Source: Jiangella ureilytica (GTDB taxonomy: Bacteria > Actinomycetota > Actinomycetes > Jiangellales > Jiangellaceae). From it: 47,853 nucleotides of DNA. Made by a program: the position numbers and the translations under genes. Below, in pieces: positions 27,091 to 35,308 of this stretch. The number at the start of each line of letters is the position of its first letter. Within the stretch, counting starts at the first letter, position 1. The notes under the pieces are model-generated. The model was not told where the DNA came from. It searched no databases and saw only the letters and a program-made list of their open reading frames with translations. The DNA lies in contig NZ_SMKL01000044.1 in the NCBI RefSeq assembly GCF_004348545.1, forward strand, positions 1 through 47,853, read 5' to 3'.

Positions 27091-27759
27091 GTGAGCTCCG
27101 ATCGTGTCGTCACGGTCTTCCTGCTCGACGACCACGAGGTGGTCCGGCGCGGAGTCGCCGCCCTGCTCGAGACCGAGCCCGACATCGAGGTCATCGGCGA
27201 GGCGGGCACCGCCGAGCAGGCGATGGCCCGCATCCCCGCGTTGCGCCCCGATGTCGCCATCCTCGACGTGCGGCTGCCCGACGGCGACGGCGTCACCGTC
27301 TGCCGCGAGATGCGCTCGCGGCTGCCGGGGCTGCAGTGCCTGATGTTCACCTCCTTCGCCGACGACGACGCGCTGTTCGACGCCGTCATGGCCGGCGCCG
27401 CGGGCTACGTGCTGAAGCAGGTGCACGGCACCGACCTCGTCGGGGCCGTGCGAGCGCTGGCCATGGGCAAGTCGCTGCTCGACCCCGAGAGCACGGCCCG
27501 CATGCTCGCCCGGCTCCGCGAGCGGGCGACGCGCGCGGACCCGCTGGCGGCGCTGACCGACCAGGAGCGGCGCATCCTCGACCTCATCGGCGAGGGCCTG
27601 ACGAACCGGCAGATCGGCGAGCGCATGTTCCTCGCCGAGAAGACGGTCAAGAACTACGTCTCCAACCTGCTCGCCAAGCTCGACATGAGCCGCCGCACTC
27701 AGGCCGCCGCGCTCGCGGCCACTCTCAAGGCGGAGGCGAAGGACCGTCCGAGCGACTAG
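27091..27759 (+). CDS. devR: NarL/LuxR-family response regulator, DevR/DosR type
   Basis: A 222-residue response regulator from GTG 27091. The receiver domain has the acidic pair LLDDHE and the phospho-acceptor Asp59 in AILDVRLPDGDG. The C-terminal LuxR helix-turn-helix reads GEGLTNRQIGERMF and EKTVKNYVSNLLAKLDMSRR, nearly the DosR recognition region. No clear ribosome-binding site, possibly leaderless. Together with the devS-like kinase and two DosR-type boxes it forms a hypoxia/NO/CO sensing unit with autoregulation. Confidence 0.9.
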   Translation: MSSDRVVTVFLLDDHEVVRRGVAALLETEPDIEVIGEAGTAEQAMARIPALRPDVAILDVRLPDGDGVTVCREMRSRLPGLQCLMFTSFADDDALFDAVMAGAAGYVLKQVHGTDLVGAVRALAMGKSLLDPESTARMLARLRERATRADPLAALTDQERRILDLIGEGLTNRQIGERMFLAEKTVKNYVSNLLAKLDMSRRTQAAALAATLKAEAKDRPSD

Positions 27760-27821
27760 CGACGCCGCCATGGTCGGCTCATGACCTCCTGGGCATGGAG
27801 CGGACGCAAGGCGCCCGCACC

Positions 27822-29519
27822 CTAGCGCCGCAGCGGGACCTCCCAGCGCACCACGGTCCCGCCGGCGACGCCCGGCCCGGCGGTGAACCGGCCGCCGAGC
27901 AGCTCCGCCCGCTCGGCGAGGTTGGCCAGGCCGCTGTTGCGCCGCTGCGCCGGCAGCCCCACGCCGTCGTCGGCCACGGAGACCCGCAGCCAGCCGCCGG
28001 CCAGCTCGACGACCGCGGTGACCTGGTGGGCGTGCGCGTGTCTGACGACGTTGGACAGCGACTCCTGCAGCACGGGCGCCAGCTGGTCGCCGAGCTCGTC
28101 GGGGACGGCGTTGTCGAGCTCGCCGACCAGCTGCAGGCCGGGCGCGAACCCCAGCTGATCGGCCGCCGCCTGCACCGTCGTCACCAGCCGGCGGCGCAGC
28201 GTGTCCGAAGCGTCCTCCTTGGCCGACTGCAGCGCGAAGATCGTCGACCGGATCTGCCGGATCGTCGCGTCGAGGTCGTCGACGGTCCGCTCGACCCGCG
28301 ACGCGACGTCGGGGCGGTCGATCAGCCGCGCGGCCGCCGTCAGGCTCATCGCGCTGGCGAACAGCCGCTGGACGACGACGTCGTGCAGGTCGCGGGCGAT
28401 CCGCTCGCGGTCGTCGACCAGCCCGTGCCGTTCGGCCTCCTTGCGCGCGTCGGCCAGCTCCAGCCCGACGGCGGCCTGGCTGGCGAACGCGTGCAGCATG
28501 CGCACCGCCGCGCCGGCGAAGGGCGGGTCGCCGTCGCGCTTGACCAGCACCAGCACGCCACGGACCCGGGGCCGGCTGCCCAGCGGCACCAGCAGCGCCG
28601 GGCCTGTGGGCAGCTGGTCCAGCAGCGGCGCCGGCTCGACGCCGCGCTCGATCGCAGTGACCGTCCGCGGCTCGCCGGACTCGAGAACGGTCTGCGACAG
28701 CGTCCCGGCGGCGGAGAACCGCACCCCCCGCAACGGCGGCGAGCCGTCGCCGTCGGCCGCGAGCACCCGCATGAGCCCGCTGCCGTCGTCGTCGGGCGCC
28801 ACGACCACCGCGGACGCCGCCGACGACATGGTCCGTGCGTGCGTCGCGATCAGCGTCAGCGCCTCGTCGACGGAGCTGCCCGACAGCAGCGCCTGCGTGA
28901 CCTCGGCCAATGCGTCCAGCCAGGTCTCGCGCCTACGGCTGGCGTCGTAGAGGCGCGCGTTCTCGATGGCGATGCCGGCGGCGGTGGCCAGCGCGGTGAC
29001 GATGGTCTCGTCCTGCTCGTCGAACTCGCGCCCGCCGTTCTTCTCCGTCAGGTACAGGTTGCCGAAGACCTCGCCGCGAATCAGGATCGGCACCCCGAGG
29101 AAGCTGCGCATCGGCGGGTGGCCCTCCGGGAACCCGTACGACTCCGCGTGCTCGGAGATCTCGGCCAGCCGCAGCGGCTCCGGCTCCTTGATGAGCAGGC
29201 CCAGCAGGCCGCGACCGTGCGGCCACTCGGCGATGCGCGCGATCTCGCCGGCGGTCAGACCGAGCGGGATGAACTGCGCGAGCTGCCCGTCGGGCCCGAC
29301 CACGCCCAGGGCGCCGTAACGACAGTCGACGAGATCGATGGCGGCTTCGACGATGCGCCGCAGCGCGGTCTCCAGGTCGAGCTCCCGCCCGATCGACACC
29401 ACGGCCTCGAGCAGCGCATGCACCCCGTCGCGCGCGGACACCACGGCCTGCAACCGTGACTGCACCTCGGCCAGCAGTGAATCGAGCGGCAGCTTCGGAA
29501 GAAGCTCCGACTCGAACAC
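27822..29519 (-). CDS. devS: GAF-domain histidine kinase, DevS/DosS type
   Basis: A 565-residue sensor kinase. GTG 29519 follows GGGGG at 5 nt. The first GAF domain (about 50-205) contains GLLGLLIKEPEPLRL and HPPMRSFLGVPI; His134 matches the heme-ligand position of mycobacterial DosS. A second GAF follows (about 220-365). The dimerisation box is ERIARDLHDVVVQRLF, with the HATPase region ending GLANLAERAELLGG. It is convergent with devR instead of co-transcribed as in mycobacteria, and has its own DosR-like box upstream. Confidence 0.92.
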   Translation of the reverse strand: MFESELLPKLPLDSLLAEVQSRLQAVVSARDGVHALLEAVVSIGRELDLETALRRIVEAAIDLVDCRYGALGVVGPDGQLAQFIPLGLTAGEIARIAEWPHGRGLLGLLIKEPEPLRLAEISEHAESYGFPEGHPPMRSFLGVPILIRGEVFGNLYLTEKNGGREFDEQDETIVTALATAAGIAIENARLYDASRRRETWLDALAEVTQALLSGSSVDEALTLIATHARTMSSAASAVVVAPDDDGSGLMRVLAADGDGSPPLRGVRFSAAGTLSQTVLESGEPRTVTAIERGVEPAPLLDQLPTGPALLVPLGSRPRVRGVLVLVKRDGDPPFAGAAVRMLHAFASQAAVGLELADARKEAERHGLVDDRERIARDLHDVVVQRLFASAMSLTAAARLIDRPDVASRVERTVDDLDATIRQIRSTIFALQSAKEDASDTLRRRLVTTVQAAADQLGFAPGLQLVGELDNAVPDELGDQLAPVLQESLSNVVRHAHAHQVTAVVELAGGWLRVSVADDGVGLPAQRRNSGLANLAERAELLGGRFTAGPGVAGGTVVRWEVPLRR

Positions 29520-29602
29520 TTTTACCCCCTGCTTACGGCCTCAGTGTCGCACCGAGCAGCGACGATGTCGAGGAACCCGCGGTGCGTTGGTCCCTGGGGA
29601 CG

Positions 29603-29616
29603 AGGACCTTGGTCCC
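29603..29616. promoter_or_regulatory. DosR/DevR-type box upstream of devS
   Basis: On the minus strand this reads GGGACCAAGGTCCT, identical in 13 of 14 positions to the box at 27041-27054. It lies 84 bp before the devS start. A further palindrome GTCCC-TG-GGGAC sits 3 bp away. Confidence 0.7.
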
Positions 29617-29707
29617 CGGCCGGGGCGACCTTCGCCCCGTCCGCGCCGCCATGGCGTTCCGATGCACTGGGTCGGGACGGACAACGAGACCGCACCGAAG
29701 GGGGATG

Positions 29708-29741
29708 GCTCGGGGCCGGTGTGGGGGCGCCGGCCCCGAGC
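29708..29741 (-). terminator. strong hairpin terminator after the MFS gene
   Basis: GCTCGGGGCCGG (29708-29719) pairs perfectly with CCGGCCCCGAGC (29730-29741), a 12-bp stem with a 10-nt loop, 22 nt past the stop codon of the MFS gene. It closes the amidohydrolase/MFS operon. Confidence 0.8.
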
Positions 29742-29763
29742 TGTCTCCGCCTCGCGGGGGTCG

Positions 29764-30939
29764 TCAGAACCGGGAGCGGACGGCGGCGACGGCGGCCAGC
29801 GTGCCCGCCACGACGAGGGCCGCGACGACAAGCCACCAGCCGGCCGCGTAGCCGCTGCTGTCGGTGAGCCGGCCGAAGGCGAGCGGCCCGGCGACCATCC
29901 CGAGCAGGAAACCGCCGATGACGACGCCGGCGGACCGGCCGTCGCGGTCACCGGCCCGCATCAGGCCGAGCATCGCGGCGGACTGCCAGGCGGGCGCGGT
30001 CGCGCCGAAGCCGGCCACCGCCGCCCACACCATGCCGGGCTGCTCCATCGCCGGGAACAGCAGCAGCGTCGCCGCCGCGCCGGCGTAGGCGAGCCCGGCC
30101 AGCCAGAGCCAGAACCGCGGCAGCCGGTCGCCCAGCACACCGACGGCGACCCGGGACGCGGCCCCGAGCAGCCCCAGCAGCGCCACGATCAGCCCGGCCC
30201 GCTGCGCCGGCAGTCGGAGCTCCTCGAACGCGAACAGCGGCAGGAACGCGTTGACGGCGCTGGCCGCGACCCCGGCGAGGACGGCGTAGGCGATGAGCGC
30301 GACGGGACGGCGACCGGCCGGCCGATCGCCCACGTGCCGCACCGCGGTGACACGTGCGCCCGCCGGCGCCCGCAGCGGCAGCGCGACCAGCAGGCCTGCC
30401 GCCGCGGCGACCGCGAGCACGACGCCGGCGGCCCGCCAGCCGTACGCCGCCGCGACCGGCGGCATGGTCAGCCCGATCAGCAGGGCGCCGACCTGCACGC
30501 CGGCCTGCTTCAGCCCGGTCGCGGTGCCCCGAAGCGACATCGGCACCCGGGTCACGACCAGCACGTTGGTGACCGGGTTGCCCAGACCGAGCGGGAAGCC
30601 CATGAGCAGCGCCGCCAGCACGACGCCGGCCCAGCTCGGCGTCACCGACAGCAGGAGGAACGCACCCACCGCGGCGACGTAGAGCGTCCGCAGCAGCGCG
30701 ACGGCGCCGAACCGGTCGATCAGCCGGCCGGCCAGCAGCGACACGACGACCGCGCCGAGGAACAGCCCGCTGGCCGCCGACCCGTACCGGGTGCGGCTCA
30801 GGTCGAACTCCTCGGTGATGTACGGGGCCAGGACGGCGAGCACGAACTGCATGAGCGTGCACACCGTCATCGCCGACAGCAGCACGCCGAGCAGCCACGC
30901 GCTGTTCGGCGCATCGCCGTCCCGGCCCCGCGCGGTCAC
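29764..30939 (-). CDS. MFS transporter
   Basis: A 391-residue, about 12-helix major facilitator protein. GTG 30939 overlaps the amidohydrolase stop (GTGA). Helices start with LLGVLLSAMTVCTLMQFVLA; the cytoplasmic loop GRLIDRFGAVALLR is the family A-motif between helices 2 and 3. Last gene of an operon with two amidohydrolases, so it may import or export their substrate or product. Substrate unknown. Confidence 0.88.
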   Translation of the reverse strand: MTARGRDGDAPNSAWLLGVLLSAMTVCTLMQFVLAVLAPYITEEFDLSRTRYGSAASGLFLGAVVVSLLAGRLIDRFGAVALLRTLYVAAVGAFLLLSVTPSWAGVVLAALLMGFPLGLGNPVTNVLVVTRVPMSLRGTATGLKQAGVQVGALLIGLTMPPVAAAYGWRAAGVVLAVAAAAGLLVALPLRAPAGARVTAVRHVGDRPAGRRPVALIAYAVLAGVAASAVNAFLPLFAFEELRLPAQRAGLIVALLGLLGAASRVAVGVLGDRLPRFWLWLAGLAYAGAAATLLLFPAMEQPGMVWAAVAGFGATAPAWQSAAMLGLMRAGDRDGRSAGVVIGGFLLGMVAGPLAFGRLTDSSGYAAGWWLVVAALVVAGTLAAVAAVRSRF

Positions 30940-32576
30940 ACCAGGCCGGCGTCGTGCACCACTCGCCCGCCGACGATCGTGAGGACCGAGCTCATCTCGC
31001 GGACCGCCGCGTCCGGCACGGCCCGGGTGTCGAAGACGTCCGCCTTCAGCACGGCGAGGTCGGCGAACCGGCCGACGCCGATGCCGCCGAGCCGGTCCTC
31101 CTCCTTGCTGAACCAGCCCTGCTGCGGCCCGGCGTAGAGCCGCATCGCCTCGGTCCGGCTGACGACGTGCGACCCGTCGCCGGCGATCTGCCCGCCGCTG
31201 TGCCGGCCGGTGGCCATGAAGTACACGCCGGCCCACGGGTTCAGCGGCGCCACGCGGGCACCGTCGAGCCCGGTCCCGACCGGCACCTCGGCGAGGTCGA
31301 GGATCATCCGGAAGTTCGGCGTCGCGCTGTTGCCGGTGAGGTACTGCCAGCCGTGCGGCGCGAGACCGACGCCGAGCTCGTTGGCCTCGTGCACCTGCGC
31401 CTCGGTGAGCCCGCTGATGTGCCCGAGGCTCCAGTGCAGCTCGGCAGGCGACGGCAGGTCGGGGCGCTCGGTGACGAACTGCCGGATCGCGTCGAGGTGC
31501 GCCTGGATCTCCTGGGTCGAGATGAGGTGCTGGTGGTACAGGAAGCCGCGCTCGGCCATGATCCGCAGCGACGCCTGGTAGTGCGCGCCGCGCGGCGCCC
31601 ACTCCCCGATGCCGCTCATCTGGTGCAGGTCCGAGCCGAACTCGCGCCAGCGCTGGTTGACGATCTCCTGCAGGATCGCGGGGTCGTTCTGCTCCGGGAA
31701 GCGGCACCGGGTGCGCACGTGCAGGGTGCCGGCGCGGACCAGGTCGAGGTAGTGGTCGTGCCCGGTGACGCGGTCCAGCGTGCCGGGTGGGCCGCCGGCC
31801 GAGCCGTGGTCGTCCATGCACGTGGTGAGGCCCAGCGAAAGCGCGTAGTCGGCGGCGCTGAGCAGCTCGCGCCGCTTGGTCTCCTGGGTGATGAACGCCG
31901 CCAGCGCGGTGTAGGCGTTCAGCTGGTTGGGCACCGTGCCGTCGTCGAGGACGGTGACGCCCAGCGCGCGCAGCCGGTCCCGGCCCAGCGTGTTGGCCTG
32001 CCCGGACCCGGTGGTGGCGATGACGACGGGGTGCTCCGGCGCGGCCTCGTCGAGCTCGGCCCGGTTCGGGAACCGGGCCTCGGGGCCGAACTGGCGCGGC
32101 GCGATGCCGGCCAGCGCGGTCAGGAACTCCCCCGGCGCGACGGTGGCCGCCTTGGCCGCGATGACCTGCTGCGCGGCCTCGATGGAGAAGGCCGTCTCCA
32201 GTGCCCGGACGTCGTGGCCGGCGGCCTGCCCGATGCGGATGAAGTGGACGTGGTTGTCGATCAGGCCCGGCACGACGGTGCGGCCGCGCAGGTTGACGAT
32301 CTCGTAGCGCTGGCCGGCCCCGCCGATGCTGCCGACCTGCGCGATCCGCCCGTCCCGGATGAGCACCTGGCTGACGACGGTGTCGCGCTCGTCCAGCGTG
32401 TGGATGCGCCCGTTGACCAGCGCCAGGTCGATGCCGGAGCCGGCCCGGCCCGCGCCGGCCGCGGATGCGGTGCCCGCCGTTGCCGTGGCGATCCCCAGGC
32501 CTGCCGCCGTCGCTCCGGCCGCGCCCGCCGCGCCGAGGAATCCGCGCCGGCTGAGCCGGCGTCGTCGTGTTCCCAT
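30936..32576 (-). CDS. Tat-exported amidohydrolase (YtcJ-like), copy 2
   Basis: A 546-residue metal-dependent hydrolase. ATG 32576 has GGGGG 6 nt upstream. The Tat signal is RRLSRRGFLGAAGAAG. Amidohydrolase-superfamily marks are the N-terminal PGLIDNHVHF (HxH metal ligands), and the later EWAPRG, HQHLIST, and GTGLDGARVAPLNPW segments. It is a close paralogue of the next upstream gene (same order of motifs and many identical blocks, e.g. LALVNGRIHT). Lies 10 bp after it. Probably hydrolyses an amide or N-heterocycle outside the membrane; the substrate is unknown. Confidence 0.88.
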   Translation of the reverse strand: MGTRRRRLSRRGFLGAAGAAGATAAGLGIATATAGTASAAGAGRAGSGIDLALVNGRIHTLDERDTVVSQVLIRDGRIAQVGSIGGAGQRYEIVNLRGRTVVPGLIDNHVHFIRIGQAAGHDVRALETAFSIEAAQQVIAAKAATVAPGEFLTALAGIAPRQFGPEARFPNRAELDEAAPEHPVVIATTGSGQANTLGRDRLRALGVTVLDDGTVPNQLNAYTALAAFITQETKRRELLSAADYALSLGLTTCMDDHGSAGGPPGTLDRVTGHDHYLDLVRAGTLHVRTRCRFPEQNDPAILQEIVNQRWREFGSDLHQMSGIGEWAPRGAHYQASLRIMAERGFLYHQHLISTQEIQAHLDAIRQFVTERPDLPSPAELHWSLGHISGLTEAQVHEANELGVGLAPHGWQYLTGNSATPNFRMILDLAEVPVGTGLDGARVAPLNPWAGVYFMATGRHSGGQIAGDGSHVVSRTEAMRLYAGPQQGWFSKEEDRLGGIGVGRFADLAVLKADVFDTRAVPDAAVREMSSVLTIVGGRVVHDAGLV

Positions 32577-32586
32577 CACGCACCCC

Positions 32587-34251
32587 CTACAGGACACCGG
32601 CGTCGTGCCGGACGACGCCGTCGACGACGGTGAGAACGGCGCTCATGGTCCGCAGCTTCGTGTCCGGCACCGCGCGGGTGTCGAAGACGTCCGCGGACAG
32701 CACGGCGAGGTCGGCATAGCGGCCCTCGGCGATACCGCCCATGAGGCCGGGCTCCTTGCAGAACCAGCCCTGCTGCGGCCCGGCGTAGAGCTTGAGCGCC
32801 TCGTGCCTGCTGATCTGCCGGCCGTCGTTGACCAGCGCGCCGCCGCTGTTGCGGCCGGTGGTCATGTAGTAGACCATCGTCCACGGGTTGAGCGGCGCGA
32901 CCCGGGCGCCGTCGGTACCCGTGCCCACGGGGACTTCGGCCAGGTCGACGATGGAGCGGAAGTCCGGGCCCGGCCCGTTGCCGGTGAGGTAGGACCAGCC
33001 CTGCGGGATCAGCCCGATGCCGAGACGGTTCGAGTGCTCGATCTGCGGCACCGTCAGGCCGTCGATGTGGCCGATGCTCCAGTACAGGTCGGCGACGTTC
33101 ACGTCCGGGTGCTCGTCGGCGAACTGCTGGACGGCGTCGAGGTGCGCCTGGATCTCCGCGGTCGAGATGAGGTGCTGCTGGTACTGGATCGGCCGGCTCG
33201 CGATGGTGCGCAGCGAGTACTGGTAGTTGTCGCCGCGCGGCGCCCACTCGCCGATGCCGGCCTGCCGGAACATCGCGTCGCCGAGCAACTCCCAGCGGTT
33301 CGCCGCGTAGGTCTCGATCAGCGACGGCGCGTCGGTGCCGCCGGAGTGGGCGTCGCGGACGCCGAACCGGGCCCGCACCCGCACCGGCAGCTGCCCGCTC
33401 CGCCACAGGTCGAGGATGTGGTCGTGGCCGGTGATCCGGTCGAGGAAGCCGGCGGTCCCCTCCGGGAGGATGTTGCCGTGCTCGTCGATGAAGCCGGTGA
33501 GCCCGACCGACAGCGCGTACTCCGCCGCCCGCAGCAGCTCGCGCTTCTTCGTCTCCAGTGTGATGAACCGGGCCATCGCCAGGTAGGCCTGGTCGTCGTT
33601 GACGGCGCCGGCGTCGCTGACGGTGACGCCCAGCGCGCGCAGCCGGTCGCGGCCGAGCGTGTTGGTCTGGCCGTTCGTGCCCTCGGAGATGACGACGGGG
33701 TGATCCGGCGCGGCCTCGTCGAGCTCGGCCCGGGTGAGGTGCCGGGTCGGCGACGACCACTGCCGGCGGGCGAGGCCGCGCAGCGCGGTGAGGAACTCCC
33801 CCGGCTCGACCTCCGCGGCGGTGTCGGCGACCACCTGCTGCACCTCGTCGATCGAGAACGCCGTCTCCAGCCGGCGCATGTCGTGCCCGGCCGCCTGGCC
33901 GATACGGACGAAGTGCACGTGGTTGTCGATCAGGCCGGGGATGACGGTGCGGCCGCGCAGGTTGACCACCTCGAACCGGCCGCCGGCCCCGGCGATGCTG
34001 CCGACCTGGGCGAACCGGCCGTCGTGGATCAGCACCTGGCTGACCACGCGGTCACCGTCGTCGAAGGTGTGGATCCTGCCGTTCACCAGCGCCAGACCGA
34101 CGCCGGACCCCTCGCGGCCGGCGCCGGCGGCCGCGGCGGCCGCCGGGCTCACCGCGTTCGCCAGTGCCGCACTGCCCAGGCCTGCCGCCGTCACTCCGGC
34201 CGCGCCCGCCGCGCCGATGAACCCGCGGCGGCTCAGATCACGTCGACTCAT
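32587..34251 (-). CDS. Tat-exported amidohydrolase (YtcJ-like), copy 1
   Basis: A 554-residue paralogue of the preceding entry. ATG 34251 is set by GGGAGG 6 nt upstream; Tat signal SRRDLSRRGFIGAAGAAG. Metal-site motifs PGLIDNHVHF, YQQHLIST and GTDGARVAPLNPW are conserved. The tandem pair probably arose by local duplication and the copies have diverged in the substrate-facing middle, suggesting related but different substrates. A hairpin (34267-34288) sits just before its ribosome-binding site. Confidence 0.88.
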   Translation of the reverse strand: MSRRDLSRRGFIGAAGAAGVTAAGLGSAALANAVSPAAAAAAGAGREGSGVGLALVNGRIHTFDDGDRVVSQVLIHDGRFAQVGSIAGAGGRFEVVNLRGRTVIPGLIDNHVHFVRIGQAAGHDMRRLETAFSIDEVQQVVADTAAEVEPGEFLTALRGLARRQWSSPTRHLTRAELDEAAPDHPVVISEGTNGQTNTLGRDRLRALGVTVSDAGAVNDDQAYLAMARFITLETKKRELLRAAEYALSVGLTGFIDEHGNILPEGTAGFLDRITGHDHILDLWRSGQLPVRVRARFGVRDAHSGGTDAPSLIETYAANRWELLGDAMFRQAGIGEWAPRGDNYQYSLRTIASRPIQYQQHLISTAEIQAHLDAVQQFADEHPDVNVADLYWSIGHIDGLTVPQIEHSNRLGIGLIPQGWSYLTGNGPGPDFRSIVDLAEVPVGTGTDGARVAPLNPWTMVYYMTTGRNSGGALVNDGRQISRHEALKLYAGPQQGWFCKEPGLMGGIAEGRYADLAVLSADVFDTRAVPDTKLRTMSAVLTVVDGVVRHDAGVL

Positions 34252-34266
34252 CTGGAGCCTCCCTCT

Positions 34267-34288
34267 CACGCCGCATCGTTGCGGCGTG
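34267..34288. promoter_or_regulatory. leader hairpin or operator before amidohydrolase pair
   Basis: CACGCCGCA (34267-34275), TCGT, TGCGGCGTG (34280-34288): a perfect 9-bp stem beginning 16 nt upstream of the amidohydrolase start. Could be an operator or an RNA structure affecting initiation. Confidence 0.45.
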
Positions 34289-34293
34289 CCCGA

Positions 34294-34303
34294 ATGGAAC
34301 CCG
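34294..34303 (-). promoter_or_regulatory. shared motif CGGGTTCCAT, copy 1
   Basis: The 10-mer CGGGTTCCAT on the minus strand lies 43-52 bp before the amidohydrolase start. The identical 10-mer occurs at 38135-38144 before the ABC transporter operon. Possibly a common operator or promoter element for the two halves of the catabolic island. Confidence 0.35.
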
Positions 34304-34342
34304 GTCTCTCCTCCTCGATCGGGGACGCACCGACCCACGGGC

Positions 34343-34363
34343 GCCGGCCGGGTAGCGGCCGGC
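34343..34363 (-). terminator. hairpin after the FAH-family gene
   Basis: GCCGGCCG (34343-34350), 5-nt loop, CGGCCGGC (34356-34363): a perfect 8-bp stem 24 nt past the stop of the fumarylacetoacetase-family gene, separating that operon from the amidohydrolase operon. Confidence 0.6.
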
Positions 34364-34386
34364 CCCCGTCGATGCGGTGGTCCTCG

Positions 34387-35298
34387 TTACACCTCGGCCG
34401 CGGACTCCACGGCGTGCGGCGTGTACGTCGTCAGCGACTGCTCCACCACGCGGTTGCGCAGCTCGCCCAGGGCGGAGCTGGCCACCACCACCTCGTCGCC
34501 GGGCGCCAGGAACCGCGGGGGGTTCCGGGCGTAGCCGGCGCCGGCTGGGGTGCCGGTGAGCAGGATGTCTCCCGGTTGCAGCGTCATCGCCTCGGACAAC
34601 GACGAGACGAGCTCGGCGATCGAGAAGATCATCAGGTCCGTGGTGGCGTCCTGCATGACCTCGCCGTTGACGCTGTAGGTCAGGTCGAGCGGGACCTCAG
34701 GGTCCAGCTCGTCCGGTGTCACCAGCACCGGGCCCAGCGGGCAGGTGCCGTCGACGCTCTTGCCCTTGAGCCACTGCCCGCCGTGACGCCGCTGGATGTC
34801 GCGGGCGGTGACGTCGTTGGCCAGGGTGTAGCCGAACAGGTGCCGGGGCACCTGGTCGACCGGGATGTTGCGGCCGCCGGTCCCGATGACGACGGCGATC
34901 TCGCCCTCGCCGTCGAGCTGCTCGGTCAGCGCCGCGTCGTAGGGCAACGGGTCGCGCGGCCCGATGACGGTGGTGTCGGCCTTGGCGAAGAAGCTCGGGT
35001 ACTCCGGGAGCTCCACGACCGTGTCGTTCCGCTTGCCGATGCCCTCGGTGAAGTGCTCGAGGTAGTTCCAGCCGGTGGCCAGGACGAACCGCTCGGGCAG
35101 CGGGATCGGGGACAGCAGGTGGACGTCGTCGAGGACGGCGTTCGCCGGCCGGTCCAGCGCGGCCGCGGCGTGCCGGAGCCCGTCGTCGCCGAGCCGGATC
35201 AGGTCGATGATCCGGGGCACGTCGAGGTCGACGAGCTCGGCGCCGCGGAGCACGGCCGGCTGCGGAGAGCCGTCACGGTCATAGGTCACGAAGCGCAT
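34387..35298 (-). CDS. fumarylacetoacetate hydrolase-family protein
   Basis: A 303-residue FAH-fold enzyme. Metal and active-site segments are FVLATGWNYLEHF, DGEGEIAVVIG (usually DYE-x-ELA-x-VIG), GYTLANDVTARDIQ, KGKSVDGTCPLGP and LLTGTPAGAG. This family cleaves C-C bonds or hydrates/decarboxylates small 2-oxo acids. The usual Tyr of the DYE motif is Gly here. It begins 10 nt after the ABC binding-protein gene, so it likely acts on the imported compound or a breakdown product. Confidence 0.9.
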   Translation of the reverse strand: MRFVTYDRDGSPQPAVLRGAELVDLDVPRIIDLIRLGDDGLRHAAAALDRPANAVLDDVHLLSPIPLPERFVLATGWNYLEHFTEGIGKRNDTVVELPEYPSFFAKADTTVIGPRDPLPYDAALTEQLDGEGEIAVVIGTGGRNIPVDQVPRHLFGYTLANDVTARDIQRRHGGQWLKGKSVDGTCPLGPVLVTPDELDPEVPLDLTYSVNGEVMQDATTDLMIFSIAELVSSLSEAMTLQPGDILLTGTPAGAGYARNPPRFLAPGDEVVVASSALGELRNRVVEQSLTTYTPHAVESAAEV

Positions 35299-35308
35299 CT
35301 GGGCTCCT

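Noticed and set aside
29764-32583. A single 939-residue ORF covering MFS and amidohydrolase regions
   Set aside because: Only the C-terminal part matches a family (MFS). The N-terminal part is the antisense-frame shadow of the amidohydrolase gene, which has a Tat signal and its own start.
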